From: CAZRIZ01 sp964600285
GTDB lineage: Bacteria; Patescibacteriota; Saccharimonadia; Saccharimonadales; Saccharimonadaceae
Assembly (NCBI GenBank): GCA_964600285.1
Contig: CAZRIZ010000006.1
Span: forward strand, 1-35,630
DNA length: 35,630 nt
Reading direction: 5' to 3'
Both the position numbers and the translations under genes were made by a program. The notes under the pieces were generated by a model. It was not told where the DNA came from. It saw only the letters and a program-made list of their open reading frames with translations, and did no database searches. This document shows, piece after piece, positions 24,647-32,692 of this stretch (positions within the stretch are counted from its first letter, which is position 1; each line of letters opens with the position of its first letter).

Positions 24647-25639
24647 ATGGACGAAAAGGTTCCAGTTTATGTAGTATCTGGTTTCTTAGGAGCTGGAAAG
24701 ACTACCTTCATCAACCAGCTATTATCGCAAACGGCTGGCTACAAGGTAGGAATATTGGTCAACGACTTTGGAGATATTAATATTGACGCTACACTAGTAG
24801 AGAAGCAAGTTGACGAGTTGGTGAGCCTTTCTAATGGCTGTCTATGCTGCTCGTTATCAAATGAATTAGATGATTCACTTAATCAATTAACTAACGCCAA
24901 ATCTGATTTAGATCTAATTATCGTCGAAGCTAGTGGAGTAGCTGATCCGAAACAAATGGCTGGTCTGATTATAAATAGCGAGAACAAGCATATTTATTTC
25001 AAGGATATAGTTTACTTGTTGGACGCAGTAAATTTTAAATCATTTTGGCGAGATCACGAAAGGCAAGCCCGATTAGGACTTGCCATTTCTAAGATAGTCT
25101 TACTGAACAAGATCGATTTAGCTGGCCCCGAGCAAGTGGCTGAGATAGAGAGCCTAATCCGAGAAGTCAGTCCAGAGTCTCTAATTATACCAACCACAAA
25201 TGCCAAACTTGACTATCGTATTCTACTTGATCAAAAAGATCGATTCGAGACACAGCTTAAAATCGGCCAATCAGAGTATCATCACGAACATAATCATACT
25301 AAATATGAGACGTTCTCTTTCACCGAACCAAGACCATTAGATCCAATCAAAACTACAGCCGTTTTGAATAACTTACCCGCGGGAGTCTACCGCGCTAAGG
25401 GATGGCTGAACTTTGGAGATAAAGCTAAAGGCTATAAATTACTGCTGCAAATTGTTGGCAAACAACATAAATTAAGCGCTATCCCGTGGGATAAGGACGA
25501 TAAAAGAGAAACTAATTTAGTATTTATCGGCACAGGAATTAATGCTAAGTCGCTCCACCAAAAGCTGACCAAGCTAGTAGATGCTAGCCCTAATACCATT
25601 ACAGACGAAAACCGTGTTAGTGTAGAATATTTTATTTAG
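24647..25639 (+). CDS. G3E-family GTPase (CobW/COG0523 metallochaperone-like)
   Basis: 330 residues. The N-terminal GTPase domain has Walker A GFLGAGKTT at 12-20, the metal-binding C-x-C-C motif in G-C-L-C-C (64-68), the E-A-S-G-V-A-D-P switch and NKIDL for guanine recognition. A His-rich stretch (YHHEHNH, about 213-219) and a CobW C-terminal domain (about 225-330) follow. COG0523 proteins insert or deliver metals, often zinc; no cobalamin genes are present here, so a zinc role is more likely than cobalt. It starts one base after RNase J without its own SD, so coupling is probable. Its 3' end overlaps the HNH nuclease gene by 8 bases. Confidence 0.88.
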   Translation: MDEKVPVYVVSGFLGAGKTTFINQLLSQTAGYKVGILVNDFGDINIDATLVEKQVDELVSLSNGCLCCSLSNELDDSLNQLTNAKSDLDLIIVEASGVADPKQMAGLIINSENKHIYFKDIVYLLDAVNFKSFWRDHERQARLGLAISKIVLLNKIDLAGPEQVAEIESLIREVSPESLIIPTTNAKLDYRILLDQKDRFETQLKIGQSEYHHEHNHTKYETFSFTEPRPLDPIKTTAVLNNLPAGVYRAKGWLNFGDKAKGYKLLLQIVGKQHKLSAIPWDKDDKRETNLVFIGTGINAKSLHQKLTKLVDASPNTITDENRVSVEYFI

Positions 25640-26345
25640 TCGAGCACCGTTGCAGGACAGATTTCATAGCCTGCTTTTCCGCTTCCGTCACCCACAAGCC
25701 ATACTTTGCCTTGATTTGAATCTGACGCGCCACATAGTCGCACCGAAACGATTTATTAGACGGTAGCCAAGAAGAGGCATCGCTATCCGATTTTTGTTGA
25801 TTCGCTTCTCCACTAACAGCCACTAAGTTTTCTGGGTCGTTATAAAACTGATACCGCTTTGCGCTATCCCAACTCTGCGCTCCTTTTTGCCAAGCATCAC
25901 TTACCGCCACGATATGGTCAATCTGTATCGCATTACTCGTGGCTGGACCATAAATAAATTCTATAGTTTTCCCGCTATATAAGTCATTCAAACTACCTGA
26001 TAAAACTCGGCACTCCTCGTCCAAAACTACGTCGTTCAAATCGCGCTTTAGGATTAAGTTACGCATACTACACTTGCCAAGCGACTGCCAACTATTAGCA
26101 AAAAGTTCCCGTCTGTATCCAGTTTTGGGAGCACGCCCTTTTACCACTAGAGTGTCTAAAGTAGCTAAGCTGTTCTCATCTGGAGATGTAGCTCCTGAAA
26201 TATTAAGGTCATATTGAGCAAATTCACTCCAAAGACCAGACAGTTCACTTAAAAAACTAGGTCCGGCACCAATCAACAGGATAAGACCCACTGCTAGAAT
26301 TGACAGCAAACCAGAAATTTTACGCCACTTGTAGTTAACCGCCAT
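25632..26345 (-). CDS. Exported HNH nuclease (DUF1524 / GmrSD C-terminal-like)
   Basis: 237 residues. A basic start and hydrophobic segment (about 10-28) direct export or membrane anchoring. The nuclease core has I-D143-H144-I-V-A-V-S-D-A-W, then N173-L-V-A-V-S, N182-Q-Q-K-S-D and W-L-P-S-N-K, the pattern of DUF1524 HNH nucleases with one metal ion. C92, C112, C202 and C234 are suitably spaced for two disulfides, which fits an extracellular enzyme. It probably degrades DNA outside the cell, for nucleotide scavenging or attack. Its ATG has no SD and an extended -10 ends 6 bases upstream. It is divergent from the M1 aminopeptidase gene. Confidence 0.87.
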   Translation of the reverse strand: MAVNYKWRKISGLLSILAVGLILLIGAGPSFLSELSGLWSEFAQYDLNISGATSPDENSLATLDTLVVKGRAPKTGYRRELFANSWQSLGKCSMRNLILKRDLNDVVLDEECRVLSGSLNDLYSGKTIEFIYGPATSNAIQIDHIVAVSDAWQKGAQSWDSAKRYQFYNDPENLVAVSGEANQQKSDSDASSWLPSNKSFRCDYVARQIQIKAKYGLWVTEAEKQAMKSVLQRCSTK

Positions 26346-26351
26346 AAACTA

Positions 26352-26360
26352 ATTGTATCA
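26352..26360 (-). promoter_or_regulatory. Extended -10 of the HNH nuclease (leaderless start predicted)
   Basis: TGaTACAAT on the minus strand ends 6 bases before the ATG at 26345. No SD is present. Confidence 0.55.
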
Positions 26361-26381
26361 AAGTCTGCTAGGCATTAAGAA

Positions 26382-26390
26382 TGCTATAAT
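26382..26390 (+). promoter_or_regulatory. Extended -10 of the M1 aminopeptidase (leaderless start predicted)
   Basis: TGcTATAAT is a perfect extended -10. It touches the first ATG (26391) and ends 6 bases before the second in-frame ATG (26397), which argues that translation begins at 26397. It is divergent from the nuclease promoter, with the two -10 boxes about 25 bases apart. Confidence 0.65.
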
Positions 26391-26396
26391 ATGCAT

Positions 26397-28907
26397 ATGC
26401 AGAGTCTAACTAAACACTTCCGCCCGGAAAACTATCGCCTAACTTTAGATATAGACCAGAAGGATCACAACTTCAGTGGCATAGTTTCGATAACCGGGGT
26501 TAAGAAGGCAACCGAAACTAAAGTCAAACTCAACGCCGTCAATCTAGAAATTTCTCACGTATCGGTCAGCGGTAAACCAGCAAAGTTCGATTATGATGGT
26601 CAAATCGTGACCATAGACGTCGGTGACGAAACTAGTCTAATAATACAGGTGAAGTTTAGAGGTGACGTATCTAATCAAATGTGCGGCATATATCCCTGCT
26701 TTTACCAAAAAGATGGACTAAAACAAGAAATTATTGCCACTCAGTTTGAGAGCCACTACGCCAGACGTGCCTTTCCTTGCATTGATGAGCCAGTGGCAAA
26801 AGCAACTTTCGATTTAACAATTATAACCGAGCAAGGCAAAACCGTTTTATCAAATATGCCAATTGCTCAACAAATTAGCAAGCGCAGTCGGCAACTAGTC
26901 AGATTTGAAACTACGCCGAAAATGAGCACCTATACACTAGGCTTTGTTGTTGGCGATTTGGTCAAGCTAGAGGGCGTGACAAAATCAGGAGTGCAAGTAG
27001 CCGCCTATGCTAGTAGCGCTCATAAGCCAGAAGAATTGAGCTATGGTTTATCAATCGCCATTGACGCTCTTGACTGGTATGAAGATTATTTTGGAATAGC
27101 CTATCCACTGCCAAAATGCGACCATGTCGCCCTACCTGACTTTGCGTCCGGAGCTATGGAGAACTGGGGATTGGTTACCTACCGTGAAGCTCTACTTTTG
27201 GTTCAATCAGACACGCCACTTAGTATACGCGAGTCGGTCGCATCTGTTATAACACACGAACTAGCACACATGTGGTTTGGAAATTTAGTCACTATGCGAT
27301 GGTGGGATGAATTATGGCTTAACGAAAGTTTGGCCAGCATATTTGAAAATCGTTGCCTAGCAGCGATTCGACCCGAGATCAAAGCCGAGGATAGCTTCTA
27401 TGCCAATAGCCTATACAGCGCCTTAAAACGTGATAGCATACCAGGAGTTCAGCCTGTTTTAACGCCCGTAAATACACCTGAGGAAATCAGCACAATGTTT
27501 GACGGTTCAATTGTCTATGCTAAAGGAGCTTATCTGATGCATATGCTCGAGGGCTGGGTTGGGAAAGAAGCTTTCCGACAAGGCTTGACCATATTCCTAG
27601 AAAAAAATAAGTATGGCTGCCCCTCGACTCAAAACTTTACAAAGATATTTGACCAACTAACAGACAAGCCAGTGAGCAATACGCTATCTGTCTGGCTAAA
27701 AACACCAGGCTTCCCATTGTTAGAAGCTCAATGTACGGGTAAGAGCACACATATTAAGCAAAGTCAATTTGGCTATGAAAGTAAGAACCTGTGGCCAATT
27801 CCAATAAAAACACCAGATGGCTATTTCTTACTAACTGAAAAGGAGTGCAATTTTCACAATGATGGCAAAATCATTAACGATGAAGCAACCACCTACGCCG
27901 TTACTTCCTATGATAATCAGGACGACGTATTAAAAACCCTAGGCCAAAGCAAGTCTCCCATTGCTCGATACTACTTCTTGACCAATCAATTGCTACTGGC
28001 CAATCATAACTACCCCGACTATAGTCAACTAGTTAAACTAATTGCAAGTTTTGGCGATAGTCAAGATTATTTAACCTGGGTTGGGCTATCAAGAATTATA
28101 TACAATCTTAAGAATCTAATAGAAAACTCCGCCCATGACCTAAGTAACTTATCTCGATTAGTGAGCTCACAGATCAACCCAATTATTACCAACCTTGGTT
28201 TAACCTCGAAAAATAACGAGCCAATCGATAATTACAGAGTTCGCTCAATTGCAATTGAACTGGGGATCGCTCTAGAAAATTCTGGCTTGACGGACACCCT
28301 ATCCGAACAATTTGATGACAATTTGTCAGTAATAACTCCTGACTTGCGAGAGAATATCATCAGAGCGAAACTAGCTTCGGATTGTTCCCCGAAATTAATA
28401 GACCAGCTATTGTCTGCTTACAAAGAAACAACCAATCCAGACATAAGAGACGATTTAAGTTGCGCACTTGGACTAACTAAGAATCACACTCTGATAGAGA
28501 AGTTACTAACCTTGTTGACGGACGAAACTATGATAAAGTCGCAAGATATTCTGAGTTGGTATGCATATTTAGTGCAAAACACGCAAGGAAGACCACTAGC
28601 TTGGCAATGGCTAAAACAAAACTTTACTTGGCTAACAAAACAGTTTTCTGATAACGGAGATTACGCTGATTTTGTTCGTGTCAGCGCTTTTTGTTTCTCA
28701 ACCCAAGACCTACTACGAGACTTCAAGAAATTCTTTGCACCTTATGAAAACGACGCAATTTTACGCCGAGAAATAGCCGTGGGAGCCGAGCGGATTAGTA
28801 TTAAAACTATGTTAATTGAAAAGAATCAAAATAGTATCAGCCAAGAGATTAAAAATCAACTTTCTAACCATAGCAACTCGTCCACTGTAAAATCAGATTT
28901 ATTATAG
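26397..28907 (+). CDS. M1-family aminopeptidase (PepN-like)
   Basis: 836 residues from the start at 26397; an in-frame ATG at 26391 would add two. It is a zinc aminopeptidase that removes N-terminal residues from peptides, normally cytoplasmic, and no signal peptide is visible. In numbering from 26391, the exopeptidase motif G254-A-M-E-N is followed by H289-E-L-A-H293 and, 18 residues later, the third zinc ligand E312 in W-L-N-E. The C-terminal half (about 520-838) is helical, ERAP/PepN-like and more divergent. Its 3' end overlaps the convergent RNase HII gene by 52 bases. Confidence 0.93.
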   Translation: MQSLTKHFRPENYRLTLDIDQKDHNFSGIVSITGVKKATETKVKLNAVNLEISHVSVSGKPAKFDYDGQIVTIDVGDETSLIIQVKFRGDVSNQMCGIYPCFYQKDGLKQEIIATQFESHYARRAFPCIDEPVAKATFDLTIITEQGKTVLSNMPIAQQISKRSRQLVRFETTPKMSTYTLGFVVGDLVKLEGVTKSGVQVAAYASSAHKPEELSYGLSIAIDALDWYEDYFGIAYPLPKCDHVALPDFASGAMENWGLVTYREALLLVQSDTPLSIRESVASVITHELAHMWFGNLVTMRWWDELWLNESLASIFENRCLAAIRPEIKAEDSFYANSLYSALKRDSIPGVQPVLTPVNTPEEISTMFDGSIVYAKGAYLMHMLEGWVGKEAFRQGLTIFLEKNKYGCPSTQNFTKIFDQLTDKPVSNTLSVWLKTPGFPLLEAQCTGKSTHIKQSQFGYESKNLWPIPIKTPDGYFLLTEKECNFHNDGKIINDEATTYAVTSYDNQDDVLKTLGQSKSPIARYYFLTNQLLLANHNYPDYSQLVKLIASFGDSQDYLTWVGLSRIIYNLKNLIENSAHDLSNLSRLVSSQINPIITNLGLTSKNNEPIDNYRVRSIAIELGIALENSGLTDTLSEQFDDNLSVITPDLRENIIRAKLASDCSPKLIDQLLSAYKETTNPDIRDDLSCALGLTKNHTLIEKLLTLLTDETMIKSQDILSWYAYLVQNTQGRPLAWQWLKQNFTWLTKQFSDNGDYADFVRVSAFCFSTQDLLRDFKKFFAPYENDAILRREIAVGAERISIKTMLIEKNQNSISQEIKNQLSNHSNSSTVKSDLL

Positions 28908-29785
28908 TAGACGCTCAGAACACCAATTGCCACCCGACAGTTATCAAACTTTGGTTTTTGCAAAATAACCTGGCTAGCTCGTTGCAGGTGTTTTAATTTA
29001 GATTGATTGATAGCGGCCACGCCACCACCAAAATAATCACTAGATCTTGTTTTTACCTCTATCAAACCGACTAAGTCATCCTTCTTAACAACCAGATCTA
29101 CTTCAAAATACTTCGTGCGCCAGTTTTTTGCTAAGATCTCATACCCACTCCGCTCTAGCCAACTCAGCGCTACCTCTTCGCCTAAGCTACCTGAAAAATT
29201 AGCTGTCGGCTTAACATAAGTCTGGTTAATCTCTGCTAAGGGCCGGAAAGACAAGCGATGCAAATCAGAAACACCATAGACTTCTAATGCCTCTCGATGC
29301 AGCCTTGTGCCATAACCCACATGCCGCGAAAATTGGTATTTAGAGTAGACTTCGTTATTGTCAAGCTCCGCCATCATCTTATCTCGAGCGACCTTTGCTA
29401 ATATTGAAGCTGCTGAAACGGCAGGCACTATAAGATCGGCTTGCTTCATTACCGTAACCATATCGCTATGCAAAAAATCTACTGTGCCATCAATTATAAT
29501 CCTGTCGTAAAATCCCGGTTTAATTTCTGACACAGCCCTGTGCGTAGCCAAAGTAAGTGCTTGCGCTAAGCCGATTTGGTCAATTTCTCTAGCACTAACC
29601 CAGCCTAAACCAAAAGCAAGAGCCGACTTTTTTATAATCGGCTCTACTTTTTCACGCTGTTTTTTTGTTAGTTTTTTGCTGTCAGTTAGTCCAGAAATAT
29701 TGACTTTATCGGGTAAGACGCAGGCACCTACCACTAGTGGTCCAGCCCAAGCGCCTCGACCGACTTCATCAATTCCTAGAATCAT
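28856..29785 (-). CDS. rnhB: RNase HII fused to a YraN (UPF0102) domain
   Basis: 309 residues instead of about 200. Residues 1-185 are RNase HII, which removes ribonucleotides and RNA primers from DNA: G-I-D6-E7-V-G-R-G, I-I-D-G near 99, and AASILAKVARD. Residues 197-309 are a complete YraN domain: GSLGEEVALSWLERSGYEIL-like opening, then F-E-V-D230-L-V and I-E243-V-K245, matching the PD-(D/E)xK-type nuclease core of that family. The two genes are often neighbours in other bacteria, so this is a fusion of adjacent partners. It stops with TGA and overlaps the thioredoxin-like gene's stop by one base. Confidence 0.92.
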   Translation of the reverse strand: MILGIDEVGRGAWAGPLVVGACVLPDKVNISGLTDSKKLTKKQREKVEPIIKKSALAFGLGWVSAREIDQIGLAQALTLATHRAVSEIKPGFYDRIIIDGTVDFLHSDMVTVMKQADLIVPAVSAASILAKVARDKMMAELDNNEVYSKYQFSRHVGYGTRLHREALEVYGVSDLHRLSFRPLAEINQTYVKPTANFSGSLGEEVALSWLERSGYEILAKNWRTKYFEVDLVVKKDDLVGLIEVKTRSSDYFGGGVAAINQSKLKHLQRASQVILQKPKFDNCRVAIGVLSVYYNKSDFTVDELLWLES

Positions 29786-30369
29786 TAGAAAGAACGATAG
29801 CTATGCGCTGAGAACAAGTCAGTCAAGCCATCGGCGGTGCGGTCATAATTATCAAGTTCGTCAACCACCTTGCCATCTTCAACATAGATAAATTGAGGAG
29901 TACCAAACTGTGGTGGATATTCCGTGGTTGCTAAATTGTTATTGACTAAGAAGTTAAAAATCTTGACATAGTCTTCGTACGTGTCGTCGGTTGTCTCTGG
30001 TACACAAGAGTAGCCAGCCTCAACTTTATAAACTAGATCACGATTAGCGTTTTTATCAGAATTATCGTTCAAAAATGGCTTCAAAACACTCTCTAAGTTC
30101 GAGCAGTGGATACAATCTCGACAACCAATATAGAACGCCTGCTTTCCGTCAGCTTGGTTGAGTTTTTCCACAGCCTCGGCATAAGATAATGTCTTATATG
30201 GCTCGGAAGGATTGTCAACGCTATATTCTGCTGCGGTTAGATCGTTATCGCTACCATCTGAGATATTGGTACCGTCTTGAGCCATAAAGTTTATACCAAA
30301 ATAGACAATAAGCGCAGCCACTACTAGCATAGCTCCACCGACTATATATTGAGGTTTCTTTTCGTTCAT
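29785..30369 (-). CDS. Membrane-anchored thioredoxin-like protein
   Basis: 194 residues from the ATG at 30369, chosen because AAAGGGG lies just upstream and a membrane helix (8-28) follows at once. A longer frame reaches back to 30507, into rplS, and is not needed. The exported part has a thioredoxin-type fold: F-Y-I-G-C83-R-D-C86-I-H-C89, where C86-x-x-C89 aligns with the IGRxxCxxC active site of bacteriocin-accessory-type thioredoxins, and the cis-proline motif G-T-P-Q-F. The extra C83 is unusual. It is probably an envelope thiol oxidoreductase and could make disulfides in exported proteins. It follows the rplS terminator and is coupled to rnhB. Confidence 0.83.
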   Translation of the reverse strand: MNEKKPQYIVGGAMLVVAALIVYFGINFMAQDGTNISDGSDNDLTAAEYSVDNPSEPYKTLSYAEAVEKLNQADGKQAFYIGCRDCIHCSNLESVLKPFLNDNSDKNANRDLVYKVEAGYSCVPETTDDTYEDYVKIFNFLVNNNLATTEYPPQFGTPQFIYVEDGKVVDELDNYDRTADGLTDLFSAHSYRSF

Positions 30370-30383
30370 CTTTCCCCTTTCAC

Positions 30384-30405
30384 AAAAAGCCCCACTAGGG
30401 GCTTT
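30384..30405 (-). terminator. Intrinsic terminator after rplS
   Basis: On the minus strand AAAGCCCC (30398-30405), loop TAGT, GGGGCTTT (30386-30393), then two more T. This is a GC-rich, perfectly paired 8-bp stem with U-tract, 13 bases after the rplS stop and about 15 bases before the next gene's ATG. Confidence 0.88.
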
Positions 30406-30418
30406 CTTCTTGTTACTT

Positions 30419-30847
30419 TTATTTAGCCTCTGCAGTAGGCTGAGCGTTCTCTTCGACTTTTGAGTCTTCTGGCAAGGTATTAACCTCATCACGATCAAAC
30501 TCAGCATTCTTTAAGCGCTCACCTTTGCCGCTACGGTTACGTAGATAATTTAAATTATTACGACGAACCTTTGAGCGACGAACTACAACGACTTTTTCTA
30601 CTAACGGACTGTGTAGTAAATAGCTCTTCTCAACACCAACACCTGAGGTAACTTTCCTAACAGTTATTCTAGCTGTTTGGCTGTCTTTGTTTGAGACATT
30701 AATAACAGTACCTTCGAAAACCTGAACACGCTCTTTTCCGCCCTCTTTTATTCTTTGGTAAACCTTAACTTGATCACCACTCCGAACATCAACTATGGCC
30801 GGTTTTTTCTGGGCATCACTGACTTTTTTTAGCAATTCCAAACTCAT
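30419..30847 (-). CDS. rplS: 50S ribosomal protein bL19
   Basis: 142 residues. The core (about 1-113) matches bL19: GDQVKVYQRIKEGGKERVQVFEG, then G-V-G-V-E-K-S-Y-L-L-H-S-P and VVRRSKVRRNNLNYLRNRSGK. bL19 sits at the subunit interface of the large subunit. A Glu/Asp/Pro-rich tail (114-142) extends beyond the usual end. It has an AAAGGAA SD, an extended -10 promoter 42 bases before the ATG, and a strong terminator directly after it. The thioredoxin-like and RNase HII genes follow; rplS next to rnhB is a common order. Confidence 0.95.
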   Translation of the reverse strand: MSLELLKKVSDAQKKPAIVDVRSGDQVKVYQRIKEGGKERVQVFEGTVINVSNKDSQTARITVRKVTSGVGVEKSYLLHSPLVEKVVVVRRSKVRRNNLNYLRNRSGKGERLKNAEFDRDEVNTLPEDSKVEENAQPTAEAK

Positions 30848-30888
30848 CTGAGTTCCTTTTTCACCTTTATCTTAGTAATTCGCTAGGT

Positions 30889-30897
30889 ATTATAACA
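30889..30897 (-). promoter_or_regulatory. Extended -10 promoter of rplS
   Basis: TGtTATAAT on the minus strand lies in the 65-base gap after pilB. The predicted start near 30882 gives a leader of about 35 bases with the SD. Confidence 0.65.
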
Positions 30898-30912
30898 CGG
30901 TTGCTCAAAAAA

Positions 30913-32544
30913 TTAAAGCACCCGATTAATTTCTTCAATTGTGGTTTCACCTTTAAGCGCCAAAAGAGTCGCCTTTTCCATCATCGTCAGCATTCCAGAT
31001 GCACGAGCCAACTTCTCAATCCTTGACGAATCAATAGTTTTGCCTTGATCGTGAATAAGATCGCGCAGGTTTTGATTGACTAATAACTGTTCCATAATAC
31101 TAGTTCTACCAGAGTAACCGAATGGATATTCGGGCGTTTTAACTGGCTTATAGAGCTTCATGTCCTTTATTAAGGGCTGTTTTATCTTCTCCGGGACGTT
31201 CTTTAACTGCTCCAAGACCCAGTTACGCTCTTCATCAGAAGGTGTGTATGCCTGTTTGGTTTCTGACACCAGTTTACGCACTAATCGTTGCGATACAATC
31301 ATTCTAATTGCAGAAATAAAGACCGGATTAACTCCAATCATATCAATCATACGAGCAAATGCGGCCGCAGACGAATCAGCGTGAAAAGTTGCTAAAACTA
31401 AATGGCCCGTAATCGAAGCTTGAATGGCCGTCTTGGCCGTATCAACGTCGCGAATCTCGCCGATCATAACTACATCTGGATCAAGCCGCAAAACCGACCT
31501 CAGCCCAGTAGAAAAGCTGCCGCCTTGAGTAGATTTTATAGGGATTTGTGTAATACCAGTGATACCAAATTCAATCGGATCTTCTAGAGTAATAATCTTA
31601 CGCGTCGTGCTATTTAAGCTATTTAGTATGCTATAAAGTGTGGTTGATTTACCAGATCCAGTTGGGCCAACAACCAAGACCAGACCGCGGGGATGTTTGA
31701 TTACGTCCTCAATCTGTTCTTTCGAAGCCTCGTCCAGCCCTAGAGAGTCTAGACTAAGTAAACTTTCATCAAATGTAAATAAGCGTAAGACGGCGTCCAT
31801 TCCATACATTGTCGGTACTATCTCAACGCGTAAGTTCATAACGTTGTCGTCGCCGTCCTTGCTCTTCGAAACTCTTTGAATACTACCAGACTGTGGAGTC
31901 GTTGCAGCCGATGACAAGCCAGATCGACTCGCTAACTCACCAATCAAGATACGGTAACGCTCGCGGTCAAGATTAGCAACTGGATGAAGCGCACCATCAA
32001 CACGTAGACGAATCCTGATGGAGTCGCGTGTGTTCTCGATATGAATATCACTAGCGTTCAATTTATCAGCCTGAGTAATTAGAAAATCAAACAACTGATC
32101 GGCTCGAACACTGTTCAGGGTCTCCGAAACAGATTTTATAGTATCACTATCACCTTCAGAAGCAATTTTAATGTCGTCATAAATGATTCGCTTTGGTGGG
32201 TCATAGCGTTTTATCATAACCGCGAAGGCGCTTTCACTTATGAGCACAAACACAGTGTTCTTGCCATCTTCGTCGTAGGACTTTTTAGTTTTAGATATAA
32301 AAGATTGTGGTGTGCGCGAAGTAATACCAAACTGATATGGTGTGCGCCCTTCGCCTAGAGCTAGTGGCACCACTTGATTCTTGCGCATCTCTTCTATGCT
32401 GAATATATCTTTATAAATATCGAGATCCGTCTCTAATGGACGTAAATCCAGGTATCGTAACCCCAAGATACCAGCTCGCCTTGCTGTAGCCTGTTCATCG
32501 TTCTCACGACGTTCTCTTTGAGTTCGTTCTTCATCGTTATGCAT
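30913..32544 (-). CDS. pilB: Type IV pilus assembly / type II secretion ATPase (PilB/GspE-like)
   Basis: 543 residues from the ATG at 32544. A frame reaching back to 32664 adds 40 residues that look unlike the family, while an extended -10 sits 7 bases before 32544. A hexameric ATPase of this type drives pilus extension. An N1/N2-like region (1-150) is followed by D-K-L-N-A-S-D-I-H-I-E, Walker A GPTGSGKST, Asp box TLEDPIE, Walker B DPDVVMIGEIRD and the His box TGHLVLATFHAD. The four-cysteine zinc motif usual in PilB/GspE C-termini is missing; the protein has no cysteine at all. No other pilus gene is in the window. Confidence 0.9.
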   Translation of the reverse strand: MHNDEERTQRERRENDEQATARRAGILGLRYLDLRPLETDLDIYKDIFSIEEMRKNQVVPLALGEGRTPYQFGITSRTPQSFISKTKKSYDEDGKNTVFVLISESAFAVMIKRYDPPKRIIYDDIKIASEGDSDTIKSVSETLNSVRADQLFDFLITQADKLNASDIHIENTRDSIRIRLRVDGALHPVANLDRERYRILIGELASRSGLSSAATTPQSGSIQRVSKSKDGDDNVMNLRVEIVPTMYGMDAVLRLFTFDESLLSLDSLGLDEASKEQIEDVIKHPRGLVLVVGPTGSGKSTTLYSILNSLNSTTRKIITLEDPIEFGITGITQIPIKSTQGGSFSTGLRSVLRLDPDVVMIGEIRDVDTAKTAIQASITGHLVLATFHADSSAAAFARMIDMIGVNPVFISAIRMIVSQRLVRKLVSETKQAYTPSDEERNWVLEQLKNVPEKIKQPLIKDMKLYKPVKTPEYPFGYSGRTSIMEQLLVNQNLRDLIHDQGKTIDSSRIEKLARASGMLTMMEKATLLALKGETTIEEINRVL

Positions 32545-32551
32545 TGTATCA

Positions 32552-32560
32552 ATTTTAACA
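32552..32560 (-). promoter_or_regulatory. Extended -10 of pilB (leaderless start predicted)
   Basis: TGtTAAAAT on the minus strand ends 7 bases before the ATG at 32544. No SD is present. This spacing supports the shorter PilB start. Confidence 0.55.
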
Positions 32561-32680
32561 AAAAGCTTGCGGTTTTGATAGACTGGCGGAGTAAGTTCAT
32601 AACAGCTCCCGTATAGACAGGCTCCGCCTGATGGCAAGCTGGTAATCAAGAGGTTAAAGAGCACGACACGTTACGCGTAG

Positions 32681-32686
32681 TATAAT
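32681..32686 (+). promoter_or_regulatory. -10 box of the second SpoU gene (leaderless start predicted)
   Basis: TATAAT ends 6 bases before the ATG at 32693. No SD and no clear -35 are present. Confidence 0.55.
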
Positions 32687-32692
32687 GTCCTT

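Noticed and set aside
30370..30507. Longer N-terminus for the thioredoxin-like protein reaching into rplS
   Set aside because: It would read through the rplS terminator and overlap the rplS coding end. The ATG at 30369 has an SD and is followed directly by the membrane helix.
32545..32664. 40-residue N-terminal extension of PilB
   Set aside because: It does not resemble PilB, has no SD, and covers the extended -10 that fits the ATG at 32544.
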